Shown: piece by piece, positions 41,366-49,340 of the stretch | Position numbering within the stretch: the stretch's first letter is position 1 | How the letters are laid out: the number at the start of each line of letters is the position of its first letter | Source of the DNA: Ga0077560 sp046330435 | Lineage (GTDB): Bacteria > Actinomycetota > Thermoleophilia > Miltoncostaeales > Miltoncostaeaceae | DNA: 64,000 nucleotides | Assembly (NCBI GenBank): GCA_046330435.1 | Contig: JAXLST010000014.1 | Coordinates: 1 to 64,000, forward strand | Direction: 5' to 3' | Program-made: the position numbers and the translations under genes | The notes under the pieces: model-generated | Told to the model about the DNA's origin: nothing | The model's database searches: none | Seen by the model: only the letters and a program-made list of their open reading frames with translations

Positions 41366-42611
41366 CCTGGACCGGTCCCTGACCGCGCTCATGGAACACG
41401 CCGCCGCGCCAGCCGAGCCGGCGCGCGTGGACGACACACGCCGCCAGGCCCTGGAGGGACTCGCTCGGGCTTGCCGCCAGGCGCGGCGCCGGCGCATCAC
41501 CAGTGTCGTCGGTACCGGCGTCCTCGTAGCCGGCGTTGCGGCCTTCCTGGTGATGGCACTCCCGAAAGGTGACCCGAGCGAACCGTCCGGAACCACGACC
41601 TCCACAGCCCAGCGCCTTCCCAAGCCGACACGGGCCGAGGCACCGAACCGCCCTGGGCGCTGGTGGCTGTACCCCGATCGGTCGCGGGTGGGTCAGGCGG
41701 CGGCCGCCGCAGTCGGTGCTCCGGCGAAGTGGGTCGAGGCTCGCCGTCAGCTCCGCGGAGGTGTCCTGACCGGTGCCGATGCCGTGAGTCTGCGTGACGA
41801 GCAGAAGCACGGGTGGGAACTCGACTGGAGCGTGGCATTCGCCCGCTGGGAGTTGACCTTCCCCAGCACGAGGACCACCGGCGGTGAGTACTGGATCGGC
41901 TCGCAGGACCGGACGTTCAGCTCCCTCTACTTCGTCAGCGATGACGGGGTCAGCGTCTGGGTCGGGCATTACTCCTCCCCCAAGACCGAAGCGCCCACTA
42001 CCGCGCGGTTGATATCCATGGCCAAGCGGTTCGTCGCCGAGCTTCGCAAGCGCGGCGACTTTCGCTCCAGGGTGCTCGACCCGCCGACGGGCAGGGTCAC
42101 CCCTGACCTCCGCGGGTACGCGATGGTGCCCGCTACCGTGGTTGCCATCGCGGTGCTCCCCTGGTGGGATCAGGTCAGGATCAACCGGGGGCGACGTGAC
42201 GGCGTCCGAGTCGGGGCGGCGGTGCTTGAGGGAACCCCGCCGGGAGCGATGGTCGGAGTCGTCACCGAGGCCGACCGGGCGAGCTCCATCGTCTCCTTCC
42301 TGAGGTCAGGACGGACCCGCGTCTTGGTGACGATCGAGGGCGGCGGCAGCTCGATCTCGCCGCTCCAAACGACAGCGTCCAGACAACTACGGATCACCCG
42401 ACTCCCAGCCAGTGCACCGGTGGCGCCGGGCCAGGCGGTCTTCACCGCCGGGGTGTCCGGATCCGACAGGCCGTCACTGATCCCGCGCGGCCTCTCCCTC
42501 GGTTTCGTCGACCGCGTTCAGGAGGAACCCGGCGGCGGGCGCACCGCGGTGATCACACCGTCCACAGATCCCCGGGATACGGCGACGCTCACGGTCCTCA
42601 GGCCGCGCTGA
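41355..42611 (+). CDS. Membrane-anchored putative anti-sigma factor with MreC-like outer domain
   Basis: 418 residues. A short cytoplasmic segment (~1-46, rich in Arg) is followed by one membrane helix at ~48-69 (ITSVVGTGVLVAGVAAFLVM), a Pro/Thr linker and a large outer domain. From ~255 the sequence VAIAVLPWWDQVRINRGRRD then GVRVGAAVL matches the start of MreC's outer beta-barrel domain. It continues with the family order (GVVTEADRASSIVSFL, APVAPGQAVFTAGVSG, GLSLGFVDRV). The helical-bundle segment of MreC is absent. Position right after an ECF sigma gene suggests an anti-sigma factor sensing cell-wall elongation or periplasmic state. The N-terminal part lacks the zinc HxxxCxxC anti-sigma motif. 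Confidence 0.7.
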   Translation: MNDDLDRSLTALMEHAAAPAEPARVDDTRRQALEGLARACRQARRRRITSVVGTGVLVAGVAAFLVMALPKGDPSEPSGTTTSTAQRLPKPTRAEAPNRPGRWWLYPDRSRVGQAAAAAVGAPAKWVEARRQLRGGVLTGADAVSLRDEQKHGWELDWSVAFARWELTFPSTRTTGGEYWIGSQDRTFSSLYFVSDDGVSVWVGHYSSPKTEAPTTARLISMAKRFVAELRKRGDFRSRVLDPPTGRVTPDLRGYAMVPATVVAIAVLPWWDQVRINRGRRDGVRVGAAVLEGTPPGAMVGVVTEADRASSIVSFLRSGRTRVLVTIEGGGSSISPLQTTASRQLRITRLPASAPVAPGQAVFTAGVSGSDRPSLIPRGLSLGFVDRVQEEPGGGRTAVITPSTDPRDTATLTVLRPR

Positions 42612-42733
42612 ACGCACGCGCGTTCAGCCGCCACATGGGCTCTGGGGGTCAAGTCCCGGAGGAAAGACGCGGGTAATCGAAGCTTCACCACTCTTCAATT
42701 GCCTTCGCGGCAAAATCGCGATCCGATTGCTAT

Positions 42734-43270
42734 GTGAACGAGATCGCAGCGACAATCGGCGAGCGCCTTGCCTTCGGGGTGATTCTCGTCGTCGGCGCAC
42801 TCGCCGTGGGCGGCGTCTTCCGGCAGCGATGGTTCGTTCGTGCTCTGAAGCGCCTTCTGCCGCCCCAGGGTTTCAAGCGCACCTACAGGAAGCTGATCGA
42901 ACAACGCATCAAGGCCGAGCGCCAGGTGGTCCTCTGGAGCGTTCCGTTGGCCTTCACGCTCCCGCTTGTGACGGACAGAGCCGAGCACAAGGTTGTTGTG
43001 GGAGTTGTGTTCGTCGCAGCTTTCGGGCTTCTTGGGGTCGGTCCCCGAGGCCCGATGTTCGAACGTTGGTTCCAGGGGAGACGTCGCCCGCTCGGCGCCG
43101 CTAGCAGCGAGCAGCACTGGCGGCGTGGGTCCCGCCATGCTCCCGGGGTTCGTTCAGAGTGCCTTCGAAGGCTCTCAACCGGCCAGAGCGTGCGCGCGGT
43201 CTCGAGAGGAATGAACGTGCCCGAGAGCACGCTTCGGACATGGCGACGCATTGGGAGACCGCCTCCCTGA
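42734..43270 (+). CDS. Membrane protein with C-terminal HTH-like segment
   Basis: 178 residues. The N-terminal hydrophobic segments (LAFGVILVVGALAVGGVFRQ; VVLWSVPLAFTLPLVTDRAE; KVVVGVVFVAAFGLLGVGPR) are followed by a basic tail whose end (ECLRRLSTGQSVRAVSRGMN, VPESTLRTWRRIGRPP) looks like a resolvase- or transposase-type HTH. I do not recognise the family. GTG 42734 is the start. It lies between two converging sigma/membrane-protein pairs. The neighbouring stretches 42612-42733 and 43271-43423 hold no other gene. GC content here looks lower than in the backbone, fitting transfer. Confidence 0.55.
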   Translation: MNEIAATIGERLAFGVILVVGALAVGGVFRQRWFVRALKRLLPPQGFKRTYRKLIEQRIKAERQVVLWSVPLAFTLPLVTDRAEHKVVVGVVFVAAFGLLGVGPRGPMFERWFQGRRRPLGAASSEQHWRRGSRHAPGVRSECLRRLSTGQSVRAVSRGMNVPESTLRTWRRIGRPPP

Positions 43271-43423
43271 CGATCCTCGGATCAGCACGTCCCACTCGGC
43301 CCTCGACGGAGGGAAGAGTTCTTCGCGCCATGGCCGCCACAAACCCAGACATTCCAAGACACACATATGCACCAAGGTTCGCGGAGTGCCTCCGGCGCTC
43401 TCGGAAAGCCCACGAATTGACCG

Positions 43424-44656
43424 TCAGCCGAAGAGGAGCACGACAGGGAAGGTCGCCGAGTTGTTGGCCACGTTCTGCTCACCCTGAACCGGTGCGACGG
43501 TGATCCGTACCGTCCCTGCCCTACCGAACCAACGCCGCGCGGGAATCGGGACCGGAACGGTCACTGCCACCGGTACGCCCGGACTGCTCGTTGGCATGGT
43601 GCGTCGCCGAGTGAGGGTCGGACCGTTCGGATACGTCAACGAGACCGTCACGACAACGCCCGACTCGACGAAGTCCCCGCCATTCAGCACCTGAATTCGG
43701 AAGGCGAGGTCGTTGGACAGCGGAAGCCCTGTCCGTGACCGGGTAAGCCGCACGCCTGCCGGGATCACGGTGACTGGACCGAGGCGATGGCCACGGAGGG
43801 CGGCCGATCCACTCGCCCCGGGTGCGTCGTTGCCCGGGATCGTCAGGCTTGGGGCGAACGGCACGGTGATCGAGGGGACGCCGTCGATCGTGCCCCGGGA
43901 CATCGGCTTCGGCGGTCGCTGACGGCCGACCAGGGGCGCCCCCGAGCCGACAAGTGTGATCGTCGTTGGAATCGCGCCACCGGCCCAGATCAGAGCGAAC
44001 GCATTGTCGGTGACCTGCACCGTCTGGGAGCCGAGCCGGACGGAGTCGATGCCATCCGGGACCAGGCCCCCGATGTGCCGGTTCGCCCCCACCGCCTTCG
44101 CGGCCGCGAGGACGCCCTGGTTCGCGAGGAAGTCGGCCGAGGTGCACGAGACGTCGAGCGCTCGACTGCCCGACGCGGGCGCGACGCTCAGAGCACCGCC
44201 CGGCAACGCCGCCACGACGCAATAGGAGTCACCTGGCGCTCCCCGGGCGATGAAGAAGCCGAAGCCGCTGGTAAACGCCGCGCGACGAGCGGACGGGACA
44301 TCCATGCCAGCGGGAACGCCACCCCCGGTCGCGAGGCGGTCGCGGGCTGTCGCGGGGATGCTGAGCGCCGACACCGAAGGGAACGCCGACGGCGTGATGG
44401 TCGTGGGGGTACCACCGGGAGGTCCGTCGCTCCCCTTCGGCAGGGAGAACACCAGCACGCCACCGATCGCCAGGATCATCGCACCCACACCGATGGCCGG
44501 CCGCAGACCCGCAAGCCGTCGCCGGGGTCGCGGGTCCGTGGCCGATTGCGCCGACTTGTAGCCATCGAGGCTGACCGAACTCGGCCCAGGGAGCCGCTCG
44601 GGGTCGATCGGGTTCGCCGCTTCCAGGCGACGCCAGGCCTGATCGATCGCGCTCAC
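43424..44656 (-). CDS. Membrane-anchored putative anti-sigma factor with Ig/CARDB-like outer domain
   Basis: 410 residues from GTG 44656, which overlaps the sigma-2 stop (GTGA). A cytoplasmic segment (~1-50) leads to one membrane helix (AIGVGAMILAIGGVLVFSLP) and a large outer part. The C-terminal ~100 residues resemble a CARDB/DUF11 Ig-like fold (DLAFRIQVLNGGDFVESGVV, AGTVRITVAPVQGEQNVANN). The middle contains two Cys (DSYCVVAALPGG; DVSCTSADFLANQG) that could form a disulfide. Like the first pair's partner it has LPKG right after the membrane helix, hinting at common ancestry of the N-terminal halves. An anti-sigma role is inferred from position. Confidence 0.65.
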   Translation of the reverse strand: MSAIDQAWRRLEAANPIDPERLPGPSSVSLDGYKSAQSATDPRPRRRLAGLRPAIGVGAMILAIGGVLVFSLPKGSDGPPGGTPTTITPSAFPSVSALSIPATARDRLATGGGVPAGMDVPSARRAAFTSGFGFFIARGAPGDSYCVVAALPGGALSVAPASGSRALDVSCTSADFLANQGVLAAAKAVGANRHIGGLVPDGIDSVRLGSQTVQVTDNAFALIWAGGAIPTTITLVGSGAPLVGRQRPPKPMSRGTIDGVPSITVPFAPSLTIPGNDAPGASGSAALRGHRLGPVTVIPAGVRLTRSRTGLPLSNDLAFRIQVLNGGDFVESGVVVTVSLTYPNGPTLTRRRTMPTSSPGVPVAVTVPVPIPARRWFGRAGTVRITVAPVQGEQNVANNSATFPVVLLFG

Positions 44657-45162
44657 ACCCGCTCCTTTGCCGGTGCGCTGACGGTGGGCTGCTCCATGGC
44701 CTCGGCGAGGCGACGGCGCGCCCGATGCAGGCGTGCCCGCGCGGCCACATGGGTCGTGTCCATGATCCGGGCGGCTTCCTTCACCGACCGCCCGTCCCAG
44801 CACACGAGCATCATGATCTCCCGGTCGGGCTCGGCCAGCCCCGCCAACGCCCTCAGCACGTCGTGATCCACGGGCTCCGCGGTCGGTGAGATGCGCGCCG
44901 CCTCCTCGCCGAGCCGCTGGGTCAGGGCGTCCCGACGCGCGTGCGCCCGCCGCTGATGCAGGATCACGTTCCGGGCAACTCCCAGAAGCCAGGGAAGCGG
45001 CTCCGCAGGAACGCGCTGCAGGTTCCGCCAGGCGGTGGTGAAGGTCTCGGCCACCACGTCATCGGCTTCCCCCGCGGGAACACGGCGACGCGCATAGGCC
45101 AGCACCGCCCGGTAGTGGTCACGGTGAAGCTCCTCGAAGGTCTCATCGGGATTGGCGATCAC
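44653..45162 (-). CDS. ECF RNA polymerase sigma factor 2
   Basis: A 169-residue ECF sigma factor. Region 2 is EELHRDHYRAVLAYARRRVP with DDVVAETFTTAWRNL, and LPWLLGVARNVILHQRRAHA is typical of SigE/SigK-type. Region 4 is LAEPDREIMMLVCWDGRSVK with EAARIMDTTHVAARARLHRA. GTG 45162 is the start. It is coupled to the membrane protein downstream by GTGA overlap, and three identical-size palindromes lie just upstream. Confidence 0.92.
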   Translation of the reverse strand: MIANPDETFEELHRDHYRAVLAYARRRVPAGEADDVVAETFTTAWRNLQRVPAEPLPWLLGVARNVILHQRRAHARRDALTQRLGEEAARISPTAEPVDHDVLRALAGLAEPDREIMMLVCWDGRSVKEAARIMDTTHVAARARLHRARRRLAEAMEQPTVSAPAKERV

Positions 45163-45207
45163 TGACCCGCAGTTCCCGGCACGTCCGCGAGTGTGACAGC
45201 AGCACCT

Positions 45208-45265
45208 CGGAGTGACTCCGAATCACTCCAGCGGAGTCACTCCGTCAGCCTCCGGAGTCACTCCG
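45208..45265. repeat. Three 13-bp palindromes upstream of sigma gene 2
   Basis: CGGAGTGACTCCG at 45208-45220 and CGGAGTCACTCCG at 45232-45244 and 45253-45265 lie in the short gap between integrase B and the sigma-2 start. The last overlaps the integrase 3' end. Regular spacing (24 and 21 bp, about two turns) suggests cooperative binding of a regulator. They could be operators of sigma gene 2 or excisionase sites. Confidence 0.65.
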
Positions 45266-46366
45266 AAGCGCCCTCCCCGGGAACTCCGGTTCGGGGAGGT
45301 CATCGGGGATGAGGTGCACGTAGGTCGCGAGGGTGAAGGCCGGCGAGTGGTGGCCGAGCATCATCTGGACCTGCTTCGCGTTCCAGCCCGAACGGAACAG
45401 CATCGACGCGCAGGTATGGCGCAGTGTGTGGAGGCTCGCCCACGGCACGCCGGCACGCGTGGCGGCGGGCTTCACGGTCCGACGGAGCAGGTTGCGGGGG
45501 TTCACCAGCGATCCCTCCGGAGAGGTGAACACCGGGTCGGAGTCACCGGAGTGCCACGAGGCGAGGCGGTGCTCGCGGAGTGCCGTCGCCATCTGGCGGG
45601 AGATCGGAACGTCCCGGACGCCATAGGCGCTCTTGGGCACGTCGGACACTCCGTCGACGATCGCCCGCCTCACGTGAACCCGACTGGCATCCAGGTCCAG
45701 GTCACTCCATCGCAGGGCCACCAGCTCGCTGATCCGGAGCCCCGTCTGCGCCAGGAACTCCACGAGAAGGAGTGACTCCGGAGGGACCTCCGAAAGCAGC
45801 GCGGCGAGCTCCTGCTCGGTGAGCGCACGTGCGCGGCGCTGACCCTCGTGCTGCGGCGCCCTGCGTCCGCCGATGCGGAGGCCGGCGCACGGATTGGCGC
45901 GGATGAGCCCCTCCTCCATGGCGGTCGCCATGAGGGCACGGACCGGCGTGATGGCGTTCCGTACCGTGCCGATCGACAGGCCCCGCCCGGACAGCTCGGC
46001 GGCGAACGCCTTGATGTGCCGCGGCTGGATCTCGGTGAGCCGCAGGTGCCCCAGGTACGGAATGGCCTCCCGTTCCAGGTCGCGGCGGTACTCCTCGACG
46101 GTGCGCACGCGGATGCCGCGGCTCGTGCGGCCCTGGTAGCCGGCCACCCACTCACGGGCGTACTCGGCGAATCGCAGGCGCGACTCCTGCACGTACTCGC
46201 CGCGCACCAGGTCGGCGGTGACCGCGCTCTTGATCGCCCGGGCCTCGGCGAGCGTCGCGGCGGAGCGCTTGCGCTGCCGGCCGCGGTCGTCGCGGAACAT
46301 CACGACGTACCGGCCACCGCGCCGGTAGACGCCGGGAACCCTCGTGCGCTCGAACGGGGCGGCCAC
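45245..46366 (-). CDS. Tyrosine recombinase, integrase of element B
   Basis: 373 residues from GTG 46366. An AP2-like arm-binding N terminus (VYRRGGRYVVMFRDDRGRQR) is followed by a SAM-like core-binding domain (FAEYAREWVAGYQGRTSRGI) and the catalytic domain, with Arg in QTGLRISELVALRW, HxxR in SLHTLRHTCASML, His in LGHHSPAFTL and the nucleophile Tyr in TYVHLIP. The frame stays open to 46579, but that part is translated att/tRNA DNA, so a start after att is preferred. It begins 10 bp from the GTTCCCAC arm repeats and should integrate at tRNA-Arg(CCT). Confidence 0.9.
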   Translation of the reverse strand: MAAPFERTRVPGVYRRGGRYVVMFRDDRGRQRKRSAATLAEARAIKSAVTADLVRGEYVQESRLRFAEYAREWVAGYQGRTSRGIRVRTVEEYRRDLEREAIPYLGHLRLTEIQPRHIKAFAAELSGRGLSIGTVRNAITPVRALMATAMEEGLIRANPCAGLRIGGRRAPQHEGQRRARALTEQELAALLSEVPPESLLLVEFLAQTGLRISELVALRWSDLDLDASRVHVRRAIVDGVSDVPKSAYGVRDVPISRQMATALREHRLASWHSGDSDPVFTSPEGSLVNPRNLLRRTVKPAATRAGVPWASLHTLRHTCASMLFRSGWNAKQVQMMLGHHSPAFTLATYVHLIPDDLPEPEFPGRALRSDSGG

Positions 46367-46375
46367 AGGAGCGAT

Positions 46376-46395
46376 GTTCCCACTTCTGTTCCCAC
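46376..46395. repeat. Arm-type direct repeats, right end of element B
   Basis: GTTCCCAC at 46376-46383 and 46388-46395, with the last base 67 bp left of att copy 2. It is the same word as at the left end of B (38277-38295). It lies directly upstream of the integrase start, so a protein bound here could also repress int. Confidence 0.65.
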
Positions 46396-46436
46396 CCGGG
46401 CAATTCGAGCGGTTCCGGCGCCCGCGCCTCAGAACG

Positions 46437-46460
46437 AGAACCGCTTCATAAAGCGGTTCT
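46437..46460. terminator. tRNA-terminator-like hairpin beside att copy 2
   Basis: AGAACCGCTT (46437-46446) and AAGCGGTTCT (46451-46460) around a 4-nt loop, immediately left of att copy 2. The identical stem follows the intact tRNA gene at 56587-56610, so the element brings its own tRNA terminator with its attP. Confidence 0.75.
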
Positions 46461-46461
46461 G

Positions 46462-46509
46462 CGGTAGTACCCCCGGCAGGATTCGAACCTGCGACACCAG
46501 GTTTAGGAA
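46462..46509. repeat. att copy 2 (48-bp tRNA-Arg 3' half)
   Basis: Exact 48-bp copy of the att core shared with 38119 and 56611. It separates elements B and A. Right of it lie GTCTCGCAGCGTCTCGC repeats resembling those beside copy 1. Confidence 0.92.
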
Positions 46510-46620
46510 CATGTGCACGGGGTCTCGCAGCGTCTCGCATGGACTCGCGAAACCCGCATGCGCAGCGGCTTCCCGACACGCTGGGCGGGCCCGGGATTTA
46601 GCAGCGTCTCGGGCCCTCTA

Positions 46621-46637
46621 GTTCACCGCTGGTTCAC
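46621..46637. repeat. Arm-type direct repeats, left end of element A
   Basis: GTTCAC at 46621-46626 and 46632-46637 (11-bp period), 112 bp right of att copy 2, touching the stop codon of integrase A. The same word pair is at the right end (56527-56544) and, in inverse orientation, between int and the Xis-like gene (47933-47949). Confidence 0.65.
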
Positions 46638-47839
46638 TAGTCCACGTTGATCGCGGCATCCAGGAACGAGGTGTCCAACGCATCCTTCGGGACGAAGTGC
46701 GCGTATCGGGCGAGGGTGAACGCGATGCTCGTGTGGCCCAGCGTGGCCGACAGCCGGCCCAGGTCCCAGCCCTCGCGCAGCGCCCGGCTCGCATACGTGT
46801 GGCGCAGGGCGTGGAACCCGGGCCACGCCTTGAGCACCATCGTCCCGTCCGCCTGCTCGACGGGCTCCACCAGGCCGGCGCGCTCCGCCGCGGGCTTGAG
46901 CACCCGACGCATCAGGTTGTTCTGCGCGTGGTACGTGCCGCGGGTGTTCGCGAACACCAGGTCATCGTCGCCAGGGTGGAGCGTGTTCTCTCGGTAGGCC
47001 GCGAGGGCCGCCGCGAGCCCGGCCGGGAGGGGGACCTGCCGGACACCCTGCTCGGTCTTGGGGGCCGCAGGGAGGCCGCCCGTGGACTCCGGGGCCTGCT
47101 TCGTGATTTCCACGACGCCCCGATCCGTCCAGACGTCTTTCCACTCGACGGCGAGGGCCTCGCTGATCCGCACGCCGGTCGCCGCGAGGAACTGCACCAG
47201 GAGGCGGCCCTGCCCCTCGGGCGTCGCGCGGATCAACGCGGTGAGCTGCGCGTCCGTCAGGGCCCGCGCCTTGCGGGTCTGCTTCGTCGCACCGCGCATC
47301 CGGGTCAGGTTCTCCGCGGGGTTGGTGCGCAGCACGCCGCGCTCGGTGAAGTGCTGGAGCATCCCGCGCAGCGGTTGGGTGGCCCGCTTGACCGTGGTGG
47401 GTGACAGGCCCTGCTCGCGCAGTCGGTCGCGCAGATCCGCGATCATCTTCGTGGTCAGGTCCACCAGCCGCACGCGCGGGCCCAGCAGGTTCACCGCCCG
47501 GTCCATGTCCCGGTGGTAAAGGTCACGGGTCCGGGGGCGGAGGTCCCCGTGCCGGTCCATCCGGGCCAGCCATTCGTCGGCGGCCTCCCGCAACGTCATC
47601 TTCGTGGGGGCCTGGTACTCGCCGCGGCTGATGTCGGTGTTCACCGACTCCAGGAACTCGACGGCCTGCGCTCGGGACGCGAACGTCTTGCCCTTCAGTT
47701 CACCGCGCTTGAGCTTCCCGGTCACGGGGTCGCGCTCGCTCGGCTCCCGCCACCGGGCGACCCAACGCACGCCGGTCGCACCCTCCCGCCGGTACAGCAT
47801 CGGGCGGTTCGTGCTCTTGTCACCGCGTGCCGCTCCCAT
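46637..47839 (-). CDS. int: Tyrosine recombinase, integrase of element A
   Basis: A 400-residue integrase. The catalytic residues are visible: Arg224 (ATGVRISEALAVEWKD), Lys261 region (PAAPKTEQGVRQVP), His343/Arg346 (FHALRHTYASRALREGWDL), His369 (LGHTSIAFTLARYAHF) and nucleophile Tyr379. The N-terminal third has an arm-binding domain (ATGVRWVARWREPSERDPVT) and a SAM-like core-binding domain. It should catalyse site-specific integration at the 3' end of tRNA-Arg(CCT); its gene adjoins att copy 2 as in pSAM2-type elements. Confidence 0.93.
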   Translation of the reverse strand: MGAARGDKSTNRPMLYRREGATGVRWVARWREPSERDPVTGKLKRGELKGKTFASRAQAVEFLESVNTDISRGEYQAPTKMTLREAADEWLARMDRHGDLRPRTRDLYHRDMDRAVNLLGPRVRLVDLTTKMIADLRDRLREQGLSPTTVKRATQPLRGMLQHFTERGVLRTNPAENLTRMRGATKQTRKARALTDAQLTALIRATPEGQGRLLVQFLAATGVRISEALAVEWKDVWTDRGVVEITKQAPESTGGLPAAPKTEQGVRQVPLPAGLAAALAAYRENTLHPGDDDLVFANTRGTYHAQNNLMRRVLKPAAERAGLVEPVEQADGTMVLKAWPGFHALRHTYASRALREGWDLGRLSATLGHTSIAFTLARYAHFVPKDALDTSFLDAAINVD

Positions 47840-47932
47840 GAGGCCCCCCTCTCTCGCCGGTCTGACACGAGAATAACGTATTCCAGTGTCGGAGGGAAGA
47901 ACCCCGTGCTTTAGGGATTCTCCCCGCCGACA

Positions 47933-47949
47933 GTGAACACCTAGTGAAC
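47933..47949. repeat. Inverse copy of the element A arm-type repeat pair
   Basis: GTGAAC at 47933-47938 and 47944-47949, the reverse complement of the GTTCAC pairs at both ends of element A with the same 11-bp period. It lies upstream of integrase A, overlapping the end of the Xis-like gene, where it could mediate integrase or Xis autoregulation. Confidence 0.55.
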
Positions 47950-48282
47950 CCTACCCCGTGGCGGGAGCGCCGCGCCAACCGGGCCGCCACGTCGGTTCGC
48001 CAGGTGTGCATCCACCTCCTCCCACCGGATCAGGGTGCGACCGCCGTCCTTGACGCGGGTGAGCCGGCCGCGGTGCAGCAGGTCATCCACGCGCTGCCGC
48101 GGGCAGTTGAGGTACTCGGCCACCTCTGGGATCGTCGCGAGCGGGCTGCGCCGCATCGGCCGCTCCGGTGTCGGCGGTGGAGCAACCATCGGTGCGATGC
48201 GCTCCACCAGGGGGCGGAGGTCATCGTCGGGCAGCGCCGCGAGCGCCACGACCAGGGCGCGCACGTCGATGAGCCCGGTCAC
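47941..48282 (-). CDS. Excisionase-like HTH protein (Xis candidate)
   Basis: 113 residues. A leucine-rich N terminus is followed by a MerR-like excisionase HTH (SPLATIPEVAEYLNCPRQRV, DDLLHRGRLTRVKDGGRTLI, RWEEVDAHLANRR). It is directly upstream of int in the same direction and its GTG overlaps the stop of the next upstream gene. The probable role is directing excision with integrase A. Confidence 0.82.
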   Translation of the reverse strand: MTGLIDVRALVVALAALPDDDLRPLVERIAPMVAPPPTPERPMRRSPLATIPEVAEYLNCPRQRVDDLLHRGRLTRVKDGGRTLIRWEEVDAHLANRRGGPVGAALPPRGRVH

Positions 48283-48788
48283 GGCTCACCGTCCACGGCC
48301 TCGCCGTCGATGACATCGGCTGCCGGTGTCTCACCTCGGGCTATCTCCGCCCACCGCCGCATCCCCGCGATGACCACGGGGTCCGCCGGGCCCTGCGACG
48401 GCGACACCTCCGCATGCAGATGGAGGTGGGCCTCCGCGGGCTGGGTGATGCTCCGATCCAGGCCGAGCAACTGCGACACCCGGGCCTGCACCTTGATCCA
48501 TCGGTCGGTGACCGCCAGGTCCCCGGCCATCACCCCCGGCCATAGGACCTCATGGACCGCGGCGAGCTTCGCCGCTTCCTCGCGGCGGAGGTGCTCGACG
48601 GCCTCCGTCGTGCTCGTGTCGAACTCCGCGAGGGCCCGGTGCACGAGTTGGTGCGCGGCCTGCCGGGTGATGCCGAGGGCCGCCCCGATCTCGTCGAACG
48701 TCGCGCCGTCACGGCGCATCTGCACCGCCTTGTTCTGGCGCTCCCGGAGCACGAGGTGCGTGCCGGTGGCCTTCTGTCGGCGGCCCAT
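48279..48788 (-). CDS. HTH DNA-binding protein (phage-like)
   Basis: 169 residues. An HTH like those of sigma region 4 or terminase small subunits is clear (RDGATFDEIGAALGITRQAA, HQLVHRALAEFDTST). An acidic C-terminal half follows. ATG 48788 is chosen (MGRRQKATGTHLVL). It is part of the leftward early operon of element A, coupled to the Xis-like gene by GTGA; a regulatory role is likely but unproven. Confidence 0.7.
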   Translation of the reverse strand: MGRRQKATGTHLVLRERQNKAVQMRRDGATFDEIGAALGITRQAAHQLVHRALAEFDTSTTEAVEHLRREEAAKLAAVHEVLWPGVMAGDLAVTDRWIKVQARVSQLLGLDRSITQPAEAHLHLHAEVSPSQGPADPVVIAGMRRWAEIARGETPAADVIDGEAVDGEP

Positions 48789-48789
48789 G

Positions 48790-49041
48790 TCAATCCGCCT
48801 CCGGGTCAACGTCGATCGGTTCGACCACCAAGTGCCACTCCCAGCGGTACGCATGCCCGAGGACGGAGGGCGCAAGGTGTCGTGCGACGGTCGCCGCGTC
48901 GTGCTGCATCTCCGGCGTGACGACCGCGCCTTCTGGCATTGCGGAGAGCGCCGCGAGCATGCCGGCCGCCTTGGCGACCGCTGCCCGGGGGAGCGTGACC
49001 ACCACGAGGTCCGGGGGGTTGGGGATGCTGTCGTCGTTCAC
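48790..49041 (-). CDS. Small hypothetical protein of element A
   Basis: 83 residues (DDSIPNPPDLVVVTLPRAAV; MQHDAATVARHLAPSVLGHA; YRWEWHLVVEPIDVDPEAD). No family recognised. GTG 49041 follows GGGGGAGCA, and its start overlaps the next upstream gene's stop. It belongs to the leftward operon. Confidence 0.6.
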   Translation of the reverse strand: MNDDSIPNPPDLVVVTLPRAAVAKAAGMLAALSAMPEGAVVTPEMQHDAATVARHLAPSVLGHAYRWEWHLVVEPIDVDPEAD

Positions 49042-49340
49042 TGCTCCCCCTTCCCGGCGCGCACGGGCCCGACCCGCCACCCGAGGGTGTGGGCGAGGTT
49101 GGTGGCGGTGTCCAGGAATGCCTCGCCGGTTGCCTCGTCGGTGACGACGGCGACGACCACCCCGAAGCTGGGGAGGTCCATCATCACGACGGTGGGCGGC
49201 TGCCCGGAGAGCGCGACGGCCCGTGCGGCGGCCTGCCGGTATGGCTCCACCAGGGGCTCAGGGAGGTTCTCCGGTGTGCACCATCCGATCGCGAATCCGG
49301 TGTCTCGGCGGGTTGCCCGGTTGCGTCGCCGCCGGCTCAT
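49038..49340 (-). CDS. Small hypothetical protein of element A
   Basis: 100 residues with a basic N terminus (MSRRRRNRATRRDTGFAIGW) and an alpha/beta core (VVMMDLPSFGVVVAVVTDEA; ATNLAHTLGWRVGPVRAG). Not recognised. ATG 49340 overlaps the preceding short frame's stop (ATGA), and its own stop overlaps the next GTG (GTGA). Confidence 0.6.
   Translation of the reverse strand: MSRRRRNRATRRDTGFAIGWCTPENLPEPLVEPYRQAAARAVALSGQPPTVVMMDLPSFGVVVAVVTDEATGEAFLDTATNLAHTLGWRVGPVRAGKGEQ

Larger units (their letters stand above)
38119..46461. mobile_element. Element B: tRNA-Arg(CCT) integrative element carrying ECF sigma pairs
   Basis: About 8.3 kb between exact att copies 1 and 2. It carries its own tyrosine integrase at the right end, paired GTTCCCAC arm-type repeats near both ends, a Schlafen-AlbA_2-type protein, two ECF sigma factor/membrane-protein pairs and decayed antitoxin fragments. 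It has no replication or transfer genes, so it is a genomic island or mobilisable element, not a self-transmissible one. Confidence 0.8.

Noticed and set aside
45245..46579. 444-residue version of integrase B starting at 46579
   Set aside because: The first ~70 residues are a translation of tRNA/att DNA (GVAGSNPAGG...), so the start is placed at GTG 46366.
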